64,000 bases of DNA from an uncultured Halomonas sp. GTDB taxonomy: Bacteria; Pseudomonadota; Gammaproteobacteria; Pseudomonadales; Halomonadaceae. The stretch covers positions 62,001 through 126,000 of the forward strand of contig NZ_CANMVL010000013.1 of assembly GCF_947501415.1 (NCBI RefSeq). The letters are read 5' to 3'. Positions 62,930-64,000 of the stretch are shown piece after piece (positions within the stretch are counted from its first letter, which is position 1; each line of letters begins with the position of its first letter). A program made the position numbers and the translations under genes. The notes under the pieces are model-generated. The model was not told the origin of the DNA and made no database searches. It saw only the letters and a program-made list of their open reading frames with translations.

Positions 62930-64000
62930 TCATGGCGACCAGGCGGCGATGGTGGCGCGCTCCTCCTCGGTAATGCCGGTGATATTGCCCAGGGGCATGT
63001 AGCCGCTGGCAACGACCCCCTGGATCTTGTGCATTTGTTCCATGATCTGCTCACCGGTGTCATAAGCCAGGCCGGCCGGCGGCGCATTGAAGCCAGGCTG
63101 GGTAGGGTCGCTGGCATGGCAGGCGACACAGCGGGACTCGATAATGGGCTGTACCTCGGAAAGCGATACGCTGGCGGACATCCGGGCCTGTCCCGCACTG
63201 GCGCCAACGGTCGGCATGGCGACCCAGAAGGCGACGGCGATCAGGGCAGTACCGGCGATCGGATAGGCCGGCTGGATCCTGCCGGCATGCATCAACACGA
63301 AGAACTGGCGAATCAGCGCGCCGGCGAAGATGAACAGCGACATGATCACCCACGCTGACTCGTGGGAGTAGGCGAAGGAGTAGTGGTTGCTGATCATCAG
63401 CAACACCACCGGCAGCGTGAAGTAGGTGTTGTGCACCGAACGCTGCTTTCCGCGTTTTCCATCCAGCGGATTGGGCGCTTCCCCGGCCTTCATCGCCTTC
63501 ACCATGCGGCGCTGGCCCGGGATGATCCAGAAGAAGACGTTGGCCGACATGGCGGTGGCCATCACCGCGCCGGTCAACAGAAAGGCCGCCCGTCCCGAGA
63601 AGATCTGAACGCTGAGATAGGAGACCACCACCATCATTACCGCCACCGCGACACTGAGCAGACCATCGCGGGTCATGTTGGGGCTGATGCGCTTGCACAG
63701 CTCGTTGTAGACCACCCAGCCGCCGAGCAGGAACAGCAGCGCCACCACATTGGCCTGCCAGCCACTCATGTTGGCGGCCCACTCCCAGCTGGCATTGGGA
63801 TTGACCAGATAGAAGCTGGGGTTGGCCATATAGAGCAGGATGAATAGCGCGAAGCCCGACAGCCAGGTGGTGTAGGCCTTCCAGAACGACCAGTGAAGGT
63901 CCTCGGGCAGCTTGGCCGGCGCCGTGGCGTATTTCTGGTTATGGTAGAAGCCACCACCATGCACCGCCCACATCTCGCCGAACACCCCCTTGTCGCGATC
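62930..64000 (-). CDS. puuD: Urate hydroxylase PuuD, membrane-bound, N-terminus cut by window edge
   Basis: The visible 357 residues comprise most of PuuD: 'FGEMWAVHGGGFYHNQKYAT' near the cut end, several membrane helices ('LSGFALFILLYMANPSFYLV', 'FFWIIPGQRRMVKAM'), 'VHNTYFTLPVVLLMISNHYS' and a C-terminal cytochrome-c domain with heme motif CVACH and 'MPLGNITGITEEERATIAAW'. It oxidises urate to 5-hydroxyisourate, passing electrons to the respiratory chain rather than to O2 directly. The frame is open to the right edge and the start lies beyond. Confidence 0.93.
   Translation of the reverse strand, partial: DRDKGVFGEMWAVHGGGFYHNQKYATAPAKLPEDLHWSFWKAYTTWLSGFALFILLYMANPSFYLVNPNASWEWAANMSGWQANVVALLFLLGGWVVYNELCKRISPNMTRDGLLSVAVAVMMVVVSYLSVQIFSGRAAFLLTGAVMATAMSANVFFWIIPGQRRMVKAMKAGEAPNPLDGKRGKQRSVHNTYFTLPVVLLMISNHYSFAYSHESAWVIMSLFIFAGALIRQFFVLMHAGRIQPAYPIAGTALIAVAFWVAMPTVGASAGQARMSASVSLSEVQPIIESRCVACHASDPTQPGFNAPPAGLAYDTGEQIMEQMHKIQGVVASGYMPLGNITGITEEERATIAAWSP

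Overview
The window is high-GC gammaproteobacterial DNA, most likely from Halomonas or a close relative. The best marker is the full ectoine-degradation gene set (doeA, doeB, doeX, doeC, doeD), joined by TRAP transporters, a DauA-type SulP permease and mostly clear Shine-Dalgarno sites. No rRNA or tRNA gene or CRISPR array was seen, and no complete prophage. The only transposon-related gene is a lone TnpB.

Layout. 1-6.6 kb: the 5' part of a YiiX-like hydrolase gene; an ECF sigma factor with a zinc-finger partner; a 25-residue signal-peptide-like ORF; and an unusual minus-strand trio. The trio is a tubulin-tyrosine-ligase-like/PqqD fusion, a secreted peptide with an acidic GEAEAEGE repeat tail ending in Tyr, and a DinB-fold protein. 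A periplasmic rhodanese diverges from it. 6.6-20.1 kb: a HAD dehalogenase and the ectoine-degradation genes, all on the minus strand. doeC-doeD are separated from doeA-doeB-doeX by a four-gene block (nitrilase, ATP-grasp ligase, C45 acyltransferase, long Orn/Lys/Arg decarboxylase) whose pathway I do not recognise. 20.4-32.8 kb: plus-strand genes for a GhrA-like reductase, nicotinamidase and pncB, a DUF3108 protein, LysO, a two-component system followed by a Spy-like periplasmic protein, a DUF1499 protein, dauA, a thioredoxin-fold protein and creA. 32.9-40 kb: an aldehyde dehydrogenase, a hybrid histidine kinase with a small molybdopterin-fold periplasmic protein, the TnpB, and a DUF2189 membrane protein.

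40-51.4 kb: a TAXI-type TRAP transporter with a UspA protein, DUF2798, a macro-domain protein, a DctPQM TRAP transporter, a DUF192 protein and modABC for molybdate. 51.6-64 kb: a purine-degradation region ending inside puuD at the right edge. PuuD (urate oxidation), PuuE (allantoinase), AllE and AllA carry purine carbon to glyoxylate. Gcl, Hyi and GlxR take glyoxylate to glycerate, TtuD phosphorylates it, and a pyruvate kinase at the operon end leads to pyruvate. Two paralogous FCD-type GntR regulators bracket this region, and copies of a TTGTATACAA-like palindrome lie upstream of both regulators and of puuE. The molybdate transporter fits here, since xanthine dehydrogenase needs a molybdenum cofactor.

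Most striking: the TTL-PqqD/acidic-tail-peptide locus, which looks like a bacterial counterpart of tubulin-tail modification or a new RiPP-like system; the uncharacterised nitrilase/ATP-grasp/C45/decarboxylase block inside the ectoine genes; TGCAC direct repeats spaced exactly 11 bp upstream of both the two-component operon and its probable target; and a tandem array of terminator-like hairpins.
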